A DNA stretch of 6,372 nucleotides. It comes from Nitrospirales bacterium (GTDB lineage: Bacteria > Nitrospirota > Nitrospiria > Nitrospirales > UBA8639). Numbering within the stretch: position 1 is the stretch's first letter; each line of letters begins with the position of its first letter. A program made the position numbers and the translations under genes. The notes beneath the pieces are model-generated. The model was given only the letters and a program-made list of their open reading frames with translations. It had not been told where the DNA came from and did no database searches. Below, piece by piece: positions 5,853 to 6,372 of this stretch. The stretch lies in NCBI GenBank assembly GCA_013817135.1, contig JACDDF010000140.1:1-6372 (forward strand), written 5' to 3'.

Positions 5853-6372
5853 ATGTATCTAGCATTTTACGGACTCAAAAAAGAACCATTTCATACGACC
5901 CCTGACCCAAACTTTCTTTACCTGAGCCCCAGCCATAAGGAAGCGATGGGGGCTATTATTTATGGTATTGAGAGAAGAAAAGGTTTTGTCGCCATTTATG
6001 GCGAAGTCGGGGTAGGAAAAACGACGATTATTCGCGCGTACCTTGAGAAGACGAGTGACCGAAAACAGAAAACAGTCTACATTCTTAATCCAGTTTTGTC
6101 ATTCCATGGGCTTCTGACCGACATATTTCGAAGTCTTGACCTTACTCCGTCTCATGATGATTCGGCTGAGATGGTCAATCAACTTCAGGAAGCATTGATT
6201 CAGGAATTCCGGTCTGACAGCACGGTTGTGCTGGTAATTGACGAAGCTCAAAATATGCCGGTTAAAACACTGGAGCAGTTGCGGTTGCTCTCTAATCTGG
6301 AAACATCCACAGACAAGCTCCTTCAAATTGTTTTAATCGGGCAACCAGAATTAACAACATTACTGAATCATC
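5853..6372 (+). CDS. ExeA-like AAA ATPase, EPS-locus type (cut by the window end)
   Basis: Only the first 173 codons are present and the frame runs off the right edge. MYLAFYGLKKEPFHTTPDP, then FLYLSPSHKEAM, is the characteristic N-terminus of ExeA/GspA-like ATPases, including the secretion-ATPase subfamily of exosortase/PEP-CTERM EPS loci. Walker A is GEVGVGKTT (residues 50-58), Walker B is VVLVIDEAQ (125-133), and IGQPEL (162-167) matches the sensor-1 region. No membrane segment is seen in this part; related full-length proteins can carry a C-terminal one. ATG 5853 lies 16 nt after the PCP stop and has no clear Shine-Dalgarno sequence, so translation may depend on ribosomes finishing the PCP gene. 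Its role in such loci is not well defined. Powering or regulating the export complex is an inference from position, and an exosortase link cannot be shown from this window. Confidence 0.9.
   Translation, partial: MYLAFYGLKKEPFHTTPDPNFLYLSPSHKEAMGAIIYGIERRKGFVAIYGEVGVGKTTIIRAYLEKTSDRKQKTVYILNPVLSFHGLLTDIFRSLDLTPSHDDSAEMVNQLQEALIQEFRSDSTVVLVIDEAQNMPVKTLEQLRLLSNLETSTDKLLQIVLIGQPELTTLLNH

Noticed and set aside
3819..6326. Other alternate-frame and minus-strand ORFs within the hybrid, PCP and ATPase genes.
   Set aside because: They are shadow frames of proteins with clear family motifs, and none has recognisable features of its own.

Overview
The window is a stretch of an exopolysaccharide (EPS) or capsule biosynthesis and export locus from a Gram-negative (diderm) bacterium. 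An outer-membrane export lipoprotein, an inner-membrane polysaccharide co-polymerase (PCP) and a nucleotide-sugar 4,6-dehydratase together make this assignment secure. The lineage is not: moderate GC, the Wza/GumB-type export module and an ExeA-like ATPase of the kind seen in exosortase-linked EPS loci would fit Nitrospirota or a proteobacterium, but that is only a guess. All genes are on the + strand. There is no RNA gene, CRISPR array or mobile element.

Layout. (1) Positions 4-1971 encode a membrane-bound WbpM/CapD/PglF-type nucleotide-sugar dehydratase, and its frame is open at the left edge. (2) Positions 1972-2372 are an AT-rich gap of about 400 bp. It has a good sigma70-like promoter (2128-2157), a possible 26-codon ORF, an 11-bp inverted repeat and a weak terminator-like hairpin, and looks like the control region of the export genes. 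(3) 2373-3086 encodes a short OPX lipoprotein (Poly_export plus SLBB). (4) 3208-4368 encodes an unusual secreted protein: a Sec signal peptide, then a complete copy of the coiled-coil arm of a PCP, then a Poly_export domain. (5) 4358-5836, overlapping the previous gene, encodes a PCP with two membrane segments but no tyrosine-kinase domain. (6) 5853 to the right edge is the first 173 codons of an ExeA-like AAA ATPase.

How they fit together. The dehydratase would supply a 4-keto-6-deoxy amino sugar for the repeat unit. The PCP controls chain length and spans the inner membrane, and the OPX lipoprotein is the outer-membrane-side exit. The protein from 3208-4368 is the notable item: its N-terminal half is collinear with the PCP arm encoded just downstream, and its C-terminal domain is about 60% identical (counted by eye) to the OPX domain encoded just upstream. 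It therefore looks like a natural hybrid of its two neighbours, with all membrane anchors and the SLBB domain removed. I infer that it is a third, periplasmic part bridging the PCP and OPX rings. The sequence shows the architecture directly; the bridging role is a hypothesis.
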